Notes: generated by a model from the letters alone, not told the origin. A stretch of DNA of 64,000 nt from Gammaproteobacteria bacterium HGW-Gammaproteobacteria-1 (GCA_002840095.1 PGZL01000004.1:186001-250000); one strand, 5' to 3'; shown: positions 1 through 7,406, numbered from the stretch's first letter. A program made the numbers and translations.

Positions 1-861
1 ACCTTCTATCGTGACGGTGCCGACGGCCGCAAGCAATGGCTCAACCCCGCCGACGTCGCCGTGACCACCGACGACAAGGGCCGGCCGCTGTCCGCCGTGC
101 TCAAGAGCGACGGCCTGCCGGTGATCATGGGCGGCATCGAAAAGATGTCCAAGTCCAAGAACAACGGCGTCGATCCGCAGACCCTCATCGAGCAGTACGG
201 CGCCGACACCGCACGCGTGTTCATGATGTTCGCCGCGCCGCCGGAACAGTCGCTGGAATGGAACGACTCCGGCGTCGAGGGCGCGCACCGTTTCCTCAAG
301 CGGCTGTGGTCCTTCGCCGCGGACAACGGCGCGGCCCTGGCCGACAGCGCGTTGCCGGCCGACGCGGCGGCGGAGGTGCTGGCCGTGCGGCGCGAGATCC
401 ACGAGACGCTGCAGCAGGCGCTGGTGGACTTCGGCAAGCACCAGTTCAATACCGTCATCTCCGCCTGCATGAAGATCCTCAACGCCATCGGCAAGCTGGA
501 AGGCAAGGGCAACGACGCGGTGCGGCGGGAAGGTTTTTCCATCCTGCTGCGCCTGCTCTCGCCCATCGCCCCGCACATCACCCATGAACTGTGGCGCGGC
601 CTCGGTTACGGCGACGACATCCTGCATGCCACATGGCCGCAGGTGGACGAGGCTGCCCTCAAGCGCGACAGCATCGAGCTGGTGGTGCAGGTCAACGGCA
701 AGCTGCGCGGCAAGGTGTGCGTACCGGCGGCCGCCGACAAGGCCGCCGTCGAACAGGCGGCGCTGGCCGACGAGAACGTGCAGCGCTTCATCGAGGGCCA
801 GACGGTGGCGAAGATCATCGTGGTGCCGGGCAAGCTGGTGAACATTGTGGTGAAAGGCTAG
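1..861 (+). CDS. leuS: Leucyl-tRNA synthetase, C-terminal part (5' end outside window)
   Basis: Charges tRNA-Leu with leucine in the cytoplasm. The reading frame is open from the first base of the window and stops with TAG. The class I synthetase KMSKS signature is visible at bases 142-156 ([10 protein letters not shown]), followed by the helical anticodon-binding domain and the small C-terminal domain ending in a VNGKLRGKV-like segment typical of bacterial LeuRS. About 286 residues are present, roughly the last third of the usual ~860. The stop codon overlaps the GTG start of lptE by one base (TAGTG), the normal leuS-lptE pairing of gammaproteobacteria. Identification is secure; only the N-terminal catalytic part is missing. 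Confidence 0.97.
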   Translation, partial: TFYRDGADGRKQWLNPADVAVTTDDKGRPLSAVLKSDGLPVIMGGIEKMSKSKNNGVDPQTLIEQYGADTARVFMMFAAPPEQSLEWNDSGVEGAHRFLKRLWSFAADNGAALADSALPADAAAEVLAVRREIHETLQQALVDFGKHQFNTVISACMKILNAIGKLEGKGNDAVRREGFSILLRLLSPIAPHITHELWRGLGYGDDILHATWPQVDEAALKRDSIELVVQVNGKLRGKVCVPAAADKAAVEQAALADENVQRFIEGQTVAKIIVVPGKLVNIVVKG

Positions 862-1454
862 TGACCACGAAAGTGACAAGTTGCAAGTTGCAAGTTGCAA
901 GTAAAAACCTGCTTCGTTTCATCTCGGGGCGCGGTTTTCTTTTCTTGTCACTTGTCACTTGTCACTTGCTACTGACGTCCTGCGGCTTCCATCTGCGCGG
1001 CGCGGTCACCCTGCCGCCGCAGATGGAACGCACGCAACTGCTCGGCGTCGATGCCCGCAGCGCGCTGGCGGCGGAGATCACGGCGGCGCTGGAAGATGCG
1101 GGCGTGCGCGTGGTGGCGGGCGATGCCACGGCGCAGCTGGTCATCAGCGGCGAGCGCCAGGCGCGGCGCCTGCTTTCCGTCGGCAGCACCGGCCGCGCCA
1201 GCGAATACGAAATCACTTATCAGTTCAGCTTCGAATTGCGCGCCCCGGCGGAGGCCACGGCCGCGGGGGCCAAACCGGCCGCGGTGGTACTGGTGCCGCA
1301 ACAGAGCGTCAGTCTCAACCGCGATTATTCCTTCGACCCGGACAACGTGCTGGGCAAGGGCGACGAGGAGTCCCTGCTGGTGCGCGAGATGCGCAGCTTC
1401 GCCGTGCGCCAGATGCTGGTGCGGCTGCAGGCCGCGTTGCGCCAGTCGCAATAG
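861..1454 (+). CDS. lptE: LPS-assembly lipoprotein LptE
   Basis: Outer-membrane lipoprotein that plugs the LptD barrel during lipopolysaccharide insertion. A GTG start overlaps the leuS stop. The signal peptide ends in a lipobox (LLLTSC, lipidated Cys near residue 41) followed by GFHLRG, the classic LptE mature N-terminus. The remainder (to 197 aa) carries the beta-alpha LptE fold with QVSLNRDYSFDP-like and LLVREMR-like stretches. Oddity: almost the whole presequence is encoded by a tandem-repeat element (heptamers at 873-903 and 944-970), so the hydrophobic core is read from CTTGTCA repeats. In most gammaproteobacteria holA follows directly; here it lies 8.5 kb downstream beyond an accessory block. 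Confidence 0.93.
   Translation: MTTKVTSCKLQVASKNLLRFISGRGFLFLSLVTCHLLLTSCGFHLRGAVTLPPQMERTQLLGVDARSALAAEITAALEDAGVRVVAGDATAQLVISGERQARRLLSVGSTGRASEYEITYQFSFELRAPAEATAAGAKPAAVVLVPQQSVSLNRDYSFDPDNVLGKGDEESLLVREMRSFAVRQMLVRLQAALRQSQ
873..970. repeat. Intergenic-type heptamer element inside the lptE 5' coding region
   Basis: Left arm (873-903) has three to four tandem CAAGTTG units; right arm (944-970) has three CTTGTCA units plus CTTG. The reverse complement of the right arm reads CAAGTGA repeats, so the two arms share the core CAAGT and differ in the two variable bases. The loop between them is about 40 bases. The element begins 12 bases after the lptE GTG start and ends at the lipobox, so it is translated as the signal peptide. 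Confidence 0.85.
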
Positions 1455-1476
1455 CAGGACCGCCGGCTGCGGCTGT

Positions 1477-1650
1477 TCAACCGCCGCCGAGCCGGTTGCA
1501 GGCGCTGCGGATGAAACGCATCTGTTTTTCGAACTGGGTGCAGCCGCTGCACATCATCAGGTGCAGGCGCAGGTTGATCCGTTCCTTCAGCGACAGCGGC
1601 CGGTCCTGGGCCTGGGACATGACTTTGGTGGCTTGCTTGCAGGTCAGCAT
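1477..1650 (-). CDS. Small zinc-finger anti-sigma factor (zf-HC2-like)
   Basis: A 57-residue soluble protein with an H-x3-C-x2-C motif (HLMMCSGC) and an additional N-terminal Cys, the metal ligands of the ZAS/zf-HC2 anti-sigma fold that clamps sigma region 2 and 4. No transmembrane segment is present, so it should act in the cytoplasm. The ATG overlaps the sigma-factor stop by one base (TGATG) and is preceded by GGGGAGAA. It is the last gene of the minus-strand train and converges on lptE. Small size makes family assignment depend on the motif and the partner gene. The presumed role is to hold the adjacent ECF sigma factor inactive until a signal, possibly redox, disrupts zinc binding. Confidence 0.8.
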   Translation of the reverse strand: MLTCKQATKVMSQAQDRPLSLKERINLRLHLMMCSGCTQFEKQMRFIRSACNRLGGG

Positions 1651-2255
1651 CACGGTTTCTCCCCGTCGAACCAGTTTTCCTCCAGGCACAGGCGCAACCG
1701 CGAGCGGGCGCGGTGCAGGATCACCCAGCAATTGCTTTCGCTGATGGCGAGGTCCTTGCAGATCTCCGCCGTCTCCAGGCCGAGCATCTCACGCATCATG
1801 AATACCCGCGCGGTGTTCGCCGGCAGGTAATTCATGCAGGCGTCGAATACCTGCCAGAACCGCCCGTTTTCGAATTCCTGTTCCGGCCGCCCCCAGTCGG
1901 TGGGGCGTCCCTCCTTGCGCCAGTAGCCGCGCTCGTCGAACAGGTCGTCCAGTTCGTCGTCGAGGGCGACGCCATCGTCGTAGCTGTGGGTCGGATGGCG
2001 CACGCGCTCGCGGATGATGTCGACGATCTTGTTGCGCAGGATGGCGAATACCCAGGTCTTGAGCTGGGCGCGGCCGGCGTAGCGTTCCTGGTTGATGAAG
2101 GCGGCGGCCAGCGCGTCCTGCACCGCGTCCTCGGCGGCGCTGGCATCGCGCAGCTGCAGGGTGGCGAAGCGCAGCATGTCTGCGCGCAGGGCGGCGATGG
2201 CGACCCCGTCGAAAGGAGGAGGCGATGCGTCATTCCCAGTCAAGACTCGGTCCAT
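1650..2255 (-). CDS. ECF-type sigma-70 family RNA polymerase sigma factor
   Basis: 201 residues with sigma region 2 at about residues 20-90 (FATLQLRDASAAEDAVQDAL; LKTWVFAILRNKIVD) and region 4 at about 140-195 (LPANTARVFMMREM; AISESNCWVILHRARSRLR, the -35-binding helix-turn-helix). An acidic linker of about 45 residues (VALDDELDDLFDERG) separates them, longer than in minimal ECF factors. The start is the ATG preceded by GGAGAT seven bases upstream; an in-frame ATG at 2333 just after the HD-GYP stop would add 26 residues. The gene is translationally coupled to its anti-sigma. The regulon is unknown; the upstream redox genes are obvious candidates. Confidence 0.9.
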   Translation of the reverse strand: MDRVLTGNDASPPPFDGVAIAALRADMLRFATLQLRDASAAEDAVQDALAAAFINQERYAGRAQLKTWVFAILRNKIVDIIRERVRHPTHSYDDGVALDDELDDLFDERGYWRKEGRPTDWGRPEQEFENGRFWQVFDACMNYLPANTARVFMMREMLGLETAEICKDLAISESNCWVILHRARSRLRLCLEENWFDGEKP

Positions 2256-2337
2256 GGGATATCTCCAGTCTGCGCAAACGGCATCCGCGCCGTCGAATGG
2301 GGCAGGATGCTGAATGTCGACCGCAAAGCCCATGGGA

Positions 2338-3243
2338 TCATCCCTGCCGTTGTTCCAGGGCGCTGGTGGAGGCGCGCACCAGTTCGCCGATGACGTCCAG
2401 ATCCGCCTCCGGTTCCAGGTCCCTGGCCGTTCCCTTGCGACCGGTGGGGATGGCGCAGAGCTCGCCGTGTTCGTGCCCGACCACCGCTTCTCCGCCGCAG
2501 TGGCGACAGTAGACCTTGTCGCCGTCGTGCTGGTGGCGGCGCACCACGATGGTCGGGCCGCATACCGGGCACTCCTGCAAGGGAATGCCGTGATCGGTGT
2601 GGCCGGCAATGTGATCGAGGGCGCCGGTACGGCCGAGGGTGAGGAAGCGGGCGCCGAGGCTGCGATCAAACTGCTGATCCAGACAACTCTCGATAATGCC
2701 CAGCGCCTGCGCGACGGGCATGCCGCGGCGGTAGGGGCGGTTGCTGGTCATGGCGTCGAAGGCGTCGCAGATGCCGACGATGCGCGCATCCAGCGGCACG
2801 TCGGCACCGGCGAGGCGTTGCGGGTAGCCGGCGCCATCGGGGCGTTCGTGGTGGTACAGCACCGCCGCGTGGGCCAGGGTCGCCAGCGGGTGGCCGGCGA
2901 GTAGCCGTGCGCCCACCTCCGGATGGGTTTTGATGACGTCGTATTCGTCGTCGGTGAGCCTGTCCGGCTTGTTGAGGATGGCGTCGGGCACGCTGATCTT
3001 GCCCAGGTCGTGCAGAAAGCCGCCCAGGGTGATGCGCGCCACGTCGGCATCGGGCAGGCCGGCGTCCTGGGCCAGCAGCCGGCTGTATTGCGAGACACGC
3101 CACAGATGGCCGCCGGTGTAGGGATCGCGCGCCTCCACCATCCAGGCCATGACGAACAGACTTTGCAGCAGGTGTTCGGCCGCGGCCGGCGGCTGGCTTT
3201 TGCCGGGGAGCCAGCGTTGCAGCAGGGATCGGGTTGCGCTCAT
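2338..3243 (-). CDS. HD-GYP domain cyclic-di-GMP phosphodiesterase with C-terminal zinc ribbon
   Basis: The HD-GYP core runs from about residue 25 to 200: HDLGK with the HD pair at 78-79, HHERPDGAGYP at 131-141 containing the GYP triad, and the DAMTSNRPYR segment. This family hydrolyses c-di-GMP using a di- or tri-iron centre. After the core, four cysteines in two CxxC pairs (residues 225/228 and 246/249) form a rubredoxin-like knuckle that HD-GYP proteins normally lack. No membrane or PAS sensor is attached, so the zinc or iron ribbon may be the sensory part (inference). The start ATG overlaps the upstream stop by four bases. Confidence 0.9.
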   Translation of the reverse strand: MSATRSLLQRWLPGKSQPPAAAEHLLQSLFVMAWMVEARDPYTGGHLWRVSQYSRLLAQDAGLPDADVARITLGGFLHDLGKISVPDAILNKPDRLTDDEYDVIKTHPEVGARLLAGHPLATLAHAAVLYHHERPDGAGYPQRLAGADVPLDARIVGICDAFDAMTSNRPYRRGMPVAQALGIIESCLDQQFDRSLGARFLTLGRTGALDHIAGHTDHGIPLQECPVCGPTIVVRRHQHDGDKVYCRHCGGEAVVGHEHGELCAIPTGRKGTARDLEPEADLDVIGELVRASTSALEQRQG

Positions 3244-3977
3244 AGGTGGTGTTTCTCCAGTTGTGCGGTCCAGGCAGTGACGTCGATGGGCAGATAGCCG
3301 GTGATCTCCAATCGGCGATCCTCGAAAACGTCTTCATCAGGATAGGCCGCCTGCCAGGCGGTGATCACGGCGTCGCGATGGTGCAGCAGCGCCTCGGCGT
3401 GGGGGCGGAACAGAATCGGCATGGCCGTGATCCAGCGGTTCACCGGCCACGACGGCGCGGCGTGATCGATGCGGAAGCGATCCAGCATGGCGATGGCGTC
3501 GTCGGCCGGATACCAGGTTTCCCCGGTCACCCAGCGGTTGGCGGCGAACAGGCCGACGGGACGGCCCCAGGCATCCATGGCGATGCCGAGCAGGTGGCAG
3601 ATGACGTCGTCTCCCTGCGGCCAGGGTTCGCTCGCCAGCGGCCAATCCAACGGGCGCGTGCCCGCCGGCATGCCGCCGGCGCGCAGAAAGGTATGGAAGT
3701 GGCCGTGCTCGCCCGCCTCGGGCCGGTGGGCGTGGTAGTAGTACTGGCTGCAGGTCTCGCCGTCGAACACGTCGTCGCGGGGATAGTGCTCCAGCTCGAC
3801 GAATTCGCCTTGGCCGCGCAGCACTTCGCCCACCACGTTGAGGCCGGCCTTTGCCAGCACCCGGCAGCACTCGCCGATTTCCCGCGCCGCCGTCAGCATC
3901 CATGCACGCTGCGCCGCCGTGACGGTGCGCGCGTCGGGCGGCAGCAGCGGCGGCGGGACGGGCAGCAGCGCCGTCAT
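3240..3977 (-). CDS. Conserved protein of unknown function (possibly the DUF6969 family)
   Basis: A 245-residue soluble protein. Conserved-looking blocks are an acidic/aromatic segment (ELEHYPRDDVFDGETCSQYY), a His-rich HAHRPEAGEHGHFHTFLR stretch and a Trp-rich C-terminal half. The His cluster could bind a metal, but no known catalytic signature is recognised. The His-rich motif resembles an uncharacterised family I recall as DUF6969; that name is from memory and uncertain. The ATG overlaps the thioredoxin stop by one base and its own stop overlaps the HD-GYP start by four, so it is tightly co-translated with both. Confidence 0.75.
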   Translation of the reverse strand: MTALLPVPPPLLPPDARTVTAAQRAWMLTAAREIGECCRVLAKAGLNVVGEVLRGQGEFVELEHYPRDDVFDGETCSQYYYHAHRPEAGEHGHFHTFLRAGGMPAGTRPLDWPLASEPWPQGDDVICHLLGIAMDAWGRPVGLFAANRWVTGETWYPADDAIAMLDRFRIDHAAPSWPVNRWITAMPILFRPHAEALLHHRDAVITAWQAAYPDEDVFEDRRLEITGYLPIDVTAWTAQLEKHHL

Positions 3978-4351
3978 CACAAGGCCTGGCGCAGCAGCGC
4001 GGCGATGCTCGCGCGGTTGGTATCGGCGGTGGAGCGCCCCACCTCCTGCCCGCCGCGGAACACGATCAGCGTGCTCTGGTACTTGACGCCGAACGACTGC
4101 ACCATCTCCCGCTGGCCGTCGAAGTCCACGCGCAAAACCTCCAGGGCGGCAAAGGCCTCGTCCTGGAGCAGCTCGCCGAGAATGAAGTCCTGCTTCTTGC
4201 AGGTGGGACACCAATCGGCGTGGATGAACACCAGTACCGGGCTGCCCTGCCGTTGCAGCGCGGCAAAGGTCTCGCCGGTAAACGGACGCTCGGCGGCCCC
4301 GGCGGCGGTGGCGAAAAGCAGGCCCAGTGAGACTAGCAGTGTGCGGATCAT
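3977..4351 (-). CDS. Periplasmic thioredoxin-fold protein
   Basis: 124 residues with a cleavable signal peptide (about 20 residues ending AGAA) and a thioredoxin active site WCPTC (Cys48/Cys51) in the context FIHADWCPTCKKQ. The short fold continues through DFDGQREMVQSFGVKYQSTL and a cis-Pro-region change (QSTLIVFRGG). It probably reduces or isomerises disulfides of exported partners; the 11 NPC repeats in the cytochrome two genes upstream are an obvious candidate substrate (inference). The start ATG follows a weak Shine-Dalgarno. It sits in the train DUF302, thioredoxin, unknown, HD-GYP, sigma, anti-sigma. Confidence 0.88.
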   Translation of the reverse strand: MIRTLLVSLGLLFATAAGAAERPFTGETFAALQRQGSPVLVFIHADWCPTCKKQDFILGELLQDEAFAALEVLRVDFDGQREMVQSFGVKYQSTLIVFRGGQEVGRSTADTNRASIAALLRQAL

Positions 4352-4388
4352 GGTGGACTCCCGAGTGTGTGGCCGTTCGGTGACGGCG

Positions 4389-4862
4389 CTACTTGCCGCC
4401 GGCGGCGGCGACGATTTTGGCAACGACCGGATCGAGTTCCGCCGCCATGGTGTCGAGCGCCTTGTTGCGATAAGGGGCGAACACCGCGCTGGGGCGGCGG
4501 TAGGTGATGTTCGCCGTGCCGTCGGCATTTTCGGTGACGTAGATGCGCAAGGGCGCCTCGATGCCGGCGGGGACGCTGGCGGCCAGCATGCGCACGGCGT
4601 AGTCGTTGCGGAACACCATCAACACCTCGTTGCCGGGGATGGTGACGCCGCGCTTGGCGGCGCCGCCGCTGGCGCTGGCGCGGGCCACCAGGCCCATGCC
4701 GTTGGCGGCGATGGCCTGTTCCAGGCGGCCGATCAATGCCGCGTAGGCGTGGGGCGTGGGAACCGTGACGGTACCCGGATAAGGGGCGTCGTCGGCGACG
4801 GCAAGGGGAGCGGTGAACAGCAGGGACAGCGTCAGCAGCAGGCCGGACAGTTTGACGGTCAT
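4389..4862 (-). CDS. Periplasmic DUF302 family protein
   Basis: 157 residues, with a signal peptide of about 23 residues (LLLTLSLLFTAPLAVADD). The mature part has the DUF302 pattern: a helix (YAALIGRLEQAIAANGMGLVA), a GVTIPGNEVLMVFRNDYA strand and APLRIYVTENADGT, the region that in this family forms a dimeric open beta-alpha fold. GGAGG lies eight bases before the ATG. Function of the family is not established; it is often found beside redox and sulfur-metabolism genes. Here a cytochrome c lies upstream and a thioredoxin downstream, consistent with a periplasmic redox role. Confidence 0.87.
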   Translation of the reverse strand: MTVKLSGLLLTLSLLFTAPLAVADDAPYPGTVTVPTPHAYAALIGRLEQAIAANGMGLVARASASGGAAKRGVTIPGNEVLMVFRNDYAVRMLAASVPAGIEAPLRIYVTENADGTANITYRRPSAVFAPYRNKALDTMAAELDPVVAKIVAAAGGK

Positions 4863-5002
4863 GATACGGTTCCTCCATGGGTGCAGGTATTGGCGTATCC
4901 GTGCGGCATGCGGACTTCGCCGTACGCCGTGGATGGGATCAACTGTAGATGGCTGCGCCTCGCCCGCAACGGCGCGGGCCGTGCGGAAATCAAGCGCAGC
5001 GT

Positions 5003-5032
5003 GCGGGCGACGGCCGCTTGGCCGTCGCCCGC
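5003..5032. repeat. Perfect 13-bp inverted repeat between the cytochrome c and DUF302 genes
   Basis: Arms GCGGGCGACGGCC (5003-5015) and its exact complement (5020-5032) enclose a four-base loop, a few bases beyond the cytochrome stop codon. There is no U-run on either strand, so it is not a canonical intrinsic terminator. In the minus-strand transcript it would form a very stable hairpin that could protect the cytochrome mRNA 3' end or attenuate downstream expression. Confidence 0.8.
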
Positions 5033-5043
5033 CGCGTTCAGCG

Positions 5044-5745
5044 TCACCGGGCTGCGCACGGATTCTTTGCGGCGCACGGATTCATCGCCGGTTTCGCCGC
5101 GCAGGGATTCTTCGCCGCGCACGGATTGGCCGTTCCCATCGGTTTGAAGCCTTTCTGCAGCGTGCCGACGTAGGCGGTCAACGCCGCCAGATCCTTCGAA
5201 TTCCAGGCCAGCGGCTTGGCGGCCATGGGTTCGGCCAGGCACAGCTGCACCATCTCGTCCAGGTGCGCCTGCTTCATGCCGTAGCGATCCTTGGCCATTT
5301 GCACGAAGTGCGGATAGGGCTGGGCGAAGGTGGCCTGGAAGGCGCCGTAATTGCTGTGGCAGGTGGCGCACGCCATGCCGTTGCTGGAAAGTTTGCTGTC
5401 CCGGAACAGCTTTTCACCGGCGGCGACGAGTTCCTGCGCATCGCCCCGATAGGGACGGTAATTTTTCGGCCGGGTGACCGCGGCCGAGTCTTTGACGGCG
5501 CCTGCCGCGCAGGGATTGGCCATCGGCTTCGCGGCACAGGGATTTTTTGCGGCACAGGGGTTCTTCGCCGCCTTGGCCGCACATGGATTCCTGGCCGCGC
5601 AGGGATTGGTCGTGGTCCTGGGGGCGCAGGGGTTTCGCGGGGCGCAAGGGTTGGCAAAGGCCGGCATACCGGCCAGGGCGAGCGAGAGCACGCTGCCGGC
5701 GGCGAGTGTGGCGAAAGGAATCTTGGCATGGGCGGTGTGCTTCAT
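5044..5745 (-). CDS. Exported c-type cytochrome flanked by NPCA(A/P)(K/R) repeats
   Basis: 233 residues: signal peptide 1-31 (ending MPAFA), seven NPCAxx hexapeptides at 32-81, a monohaem cytochrome c domain at about 85-205 with haem motif CATCH (126-130), and four more NPCAAK/R hexapeptides at 207-233 ending the protein. Several Met residues follow the haem motif (MAKDRYGMK, DEMVQL, EPMAAK), one of which could be the distal ligand. The family-like core resembles periplasmic electron-transfer cytochromes; the eleven regularly spaced cysteines are the unusual part and could bind metals, form disulfides or act as sacrificial thiols (inference). The ATG is preceded by GGAGAA. It probably heads the redox/sigma operon. 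Confidence 0.88.
   Translation of the reverse strand: MKHTAHAKIPFATLAAGSVLSLALAGMPAFANPCAPRNPCAPRTTTNPCAARNPCAAKAAKNPCAAKNPCAAKPMANPCAAGAVKDSAAVTRPKNYRPYRGDAQELVAAGEKLFRDSKLSSNGMACATCHSNYGAFQATFAQPYPHFVQMAKDRYGMKQAHLDEMVQLCLAEPMAAKPLAWNSKDLAALTAYVGTLQKGFKPMGTANPCAAKNPCAAKPAMNPCAAKNPCAAR
5047..5127 (-). repeat. C-terminal NPCAAK coding repeat block
   Basis: Four 18-bp units, arranged as two adjacent pairs separated by a nine-base spacer (coding PAM), encode NPCAAK, NPCAAK, NPCAAK and NPCAAR at the very end of the cytochrome gene. Confidence 0.9.
5503..5652 (-). repeat. N-terminal NPCA(A/P)(K/R) coding repeat block
   Basis: Seven 18-bp units, again mostly in pairs separated by nine-base spacers (coding TTT, AAK and PMA), immediately after the signal peptide. 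Pair-plus-spacer architecture is the same as in the C-terminal block, suggesting duplication of a 45-bp two-unit module. Confidence 0.9.
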
Positions 5746-5833
5746 GGTGGCGTTCTCCGTGTTTGGTTGTTTGAGCCCTGCATGGGCCTGCCATTTGGTC
5801 GTCGTGTTGCATCGGTTCCTTACAGGCATGCCG

Positions 5834-6076
5834 TCATGAACTGATTTCATGCTGCAACTGGTTGCGCGCCGCACTGTAGCTGGCGACGCAATAGGGCACG
5901 GCGAAGTTCAGCAGCACCAGGCCCCAGCGGACGTCGCCGCCGCTGAACAGCGCGTCACCCTGATTGATCACGTTGAGGGCGGTGCCGACGACCAGGGACA
6001 GCCGCGCGGCGGCCCGTGCAATGGTTCCGCTGCACGCCGTGCTGACGATGCGGATGAAGGATGGCGTGGCTGTCAC
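5834..6076 (-). CDS. Small membrane protein resembling nitrate/nitrite transporter NrtS
   Basis: 80 residues with two hydrophobic segments. The stretch VVGTALNVINQGDALFSGG followed by W, a second hydrophobic helix (LVLLNFAVPYCVASYSA) and a short polar tail matches the pattern of the NrtS family, small proteins linked to nitrate/nitrite transport in marine bacteria. The only available start is GTG, and there is no strong Shine-Dalgarno. It lies between the receiver-like gene and the cytochrome gene on the same strand. The family match is by motif recall; transport activity here is unproven, and no nitrate reductase gene is in the window. Confidence 0.7.
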   Translation of the reverse strand: MTATPSFIRIVSTACSGTIARAAARLSLVVGTALNVINQGDALFSGGDVRWGLVLLNFAVPYCVASYSAARNQLQHEISS

Positions 6077-6109
6077 TGGTGCGGCACTCCCTGGTCGTCG
6101 GCCGCGTGG

Positions 6110-6568
6110 TCAGCGGAAATGGCCGGAAAGGATCTGGCCGGTCAGCGTCAGTCGCGCCGGGTCCTCCAGGTCGCTTTTGTGCACCACCACGAACAGGTTG
6201 CCCCTGCCCAGGTCGCGGTGTGCGAGGGTGGCGGACGTCACCGGGACGAACAACGGCGACGGGACCAGCGGCGCGAACAGCGGCTCCAGTTTTTTGCGGG
6301 TCATCTCGAAATCGAGCAGGGTGGCGATCACCACCGGCAGATCGCGCGACAGCCGATGCACGGCGCGCAGGACGTTTTCCGCCGGCTCGGCCGCGGTGAT
6401 GCTGGTGGAAATCACCGCGCCATGCACCCCGGCGGCGGGCGCCTGATCGATCTCGTCGAGGGAAGCCAGCGGCGTGGCGGCATACCCCTGTTTTTCCAGC
6501 AGGCCTTTCATGCTGGCGGCGATGAAAGGGTGGGGGCGGGCGAGCAGGATCCGGCGTTGAGCTGACAT
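6110..6568 (-). CDS. Receiver-like domain protein of unknown function
   Basis: 152 residues, soluble. The N-terminus (RRILLARPHPFIAASMKGLLEKQGY) reads like the first strand and helix of a response-regulator receiver. The later alternating hydrophobic strands (GAVISTSIT; LPVVIATLL) fit a flavodoxin-like fold, but no clear phosphoacceptor Asp with the usual surroundings is visible, so it may be a degenerate receiver. The ATG has AAGGAG upstream. No output domain is attached. Its neighbours are the NrtS-like protein downstream and two hypothetical proteins upstream. Confidence 0.6.
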   Translation of the reverse strand: MSAQRRILLARPHPFIAASMKGLLEKQGYAATPLASLDEIDQAPAAGVHGAVISTSITAAEPAENVLRAVHRLSRDLPVVIATLLDFEMTRKKLEPLFAPLVPSPLFVPVTSATLAHRDLGRGNLFVVVHKSDLEDPARLTLTGQILSGHFR

Positions 6569-6597
6569 GGGGTTCTCCTTGGCGATAGGGGCGGGTT

Positions 6598-6966
6598 TCA
6601 GTGGCGGTAGCCGAATTCGCCGTGCCATTGGCCGCCGCGGTAGTCGATGCGCAGCCAACGGGGTATGAACGCCCGGGCGTTGACGATGGGGAAATCGGCC
6701 AGCGGCGGGGCATCGCGGCCGAGATCGCTTACGTGGCAGGCGGCGGTCATCACCGGGCGAAAGCGCAGGGCCAGGCCGTCGGTAATCGGCGTGGAGTCTT
6801 CCGCGCCGCCGCCTTCGATGAAGCGCACCTGCTTGCGGATCAGGCAGCTGAACAGCAGTTCCATCTCCGCCAGCAGCGGCGTGTCGCGTCGTGCCAGGGC
6901 GTCGGCGGCAGCGCTGCTCAGTTCGACGGCGACCGGCTTGTCATCGATGTTGACGGTGGTGTGCAT
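6598..6966 (-). CDS. Hypothetical protein, 122 aa
   Basis: Not recognised. It is soluble and acidic-to-neutral, with an N-terminal helix-rich half (AAADALARRDTPLLAEMELL), two cysteines (SCLIRKQ; TAACHVSDL) and an aromatic C-terminal segment (RWLRIDYRGGQWHGEFGYRH). GAGGAGA precedes the ATG. It is 14 bases downstream of the next minus-strand gene and so almost certainly co-transcribed with it. Codon use and spacing support a real gene. Confidence 0.65.
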   Translation of the reverse strand: MHTTVNIDDKPVAVELSSAAADALARRDTPLLAEMELLFSCLIRKQVRFIEGGGAEDSTPITDGLALRFRPVMTAACHVSDLGRDAPPLADFPIVNARAFIPRWLRIDYRGGQWHGEFGYRH

Positions 6967-6980
6967 GGCATTCTCCTCGT

Positions 6981-7406
6981 TCAGGCAAACAGGCTTTGCC
7001 ACCAGCGGCGGCGTCCACCCGGATTGGCGACGGCGGCGTGCAGGTCCACCGGCGGGCAGCGGCTCAGGGTCCAGCCGGGCAGCACCCGCCGGCCGCTGCT
7101 GCCGCAGGACGAACCGAGATGATTGGGGTCGTAGATTTTGACGAAGGCGGGCTGCGCCGCATCGTCCACGTAGACGATGCCGAGGTAGGGCTCCTGATGG
7201 TCGCGGCGCAGCAGCCGATCCAGCTCGCCGATCACATGGGCGAAGCGTTCCGGCGGCAGCGGTTGCTCCGGCACCTCTTCGCCGACGTAGTAGACGTACC
7301 AGCCGCCGTCGTTGGCATGTTGCAGCGCCGCCGTCAGCGTGTCCCACTGCGGCCAGTGCAGCAGGCCGGCGAGCGGTGCGTCGTACTGTTGCAGGTAGTC
7401 AGACAT
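6981..7406 (-). CDS. Hypothetical protein, 141 aa
   Basis: Not recognised. It contains aromatic-rich YVYYVGEEVPEQPLPPERFA and YLGIVYVDDAAQPAFVKIYD segments and a GSSCGSSGR loop with one Cys. The fold looks alpha/beta without export signals. The ATG lies inside the end of the upstream peroxiredoxin-like gene (eight-base overlap), so translation is coupled to it; this argues for a functional link with the redox proteins rather than an independent gene. Confidence 0.65.
   Translation of the reverse strand: MSDYLQQYDAPLAGLLHWPQWDTLTAALQHANDGGWYVYYVGEEVPEQPLPPERFAHVIGELDRLLRRDHQEPYLGIVYVDDAAQPAFVKIYDPNHLGSSCGSSGRRVLPGWTLSRCPPVDLHAAVANPGGRRRWWQSLFA

Noticed and set aside
861-970. Possible frameshift or misassembly at the lptE start
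   Set aside because: The frame is continuous through both repeat arms into a correct lipobox and mature sequence, and similar repeat intrusion is seen at other genes.
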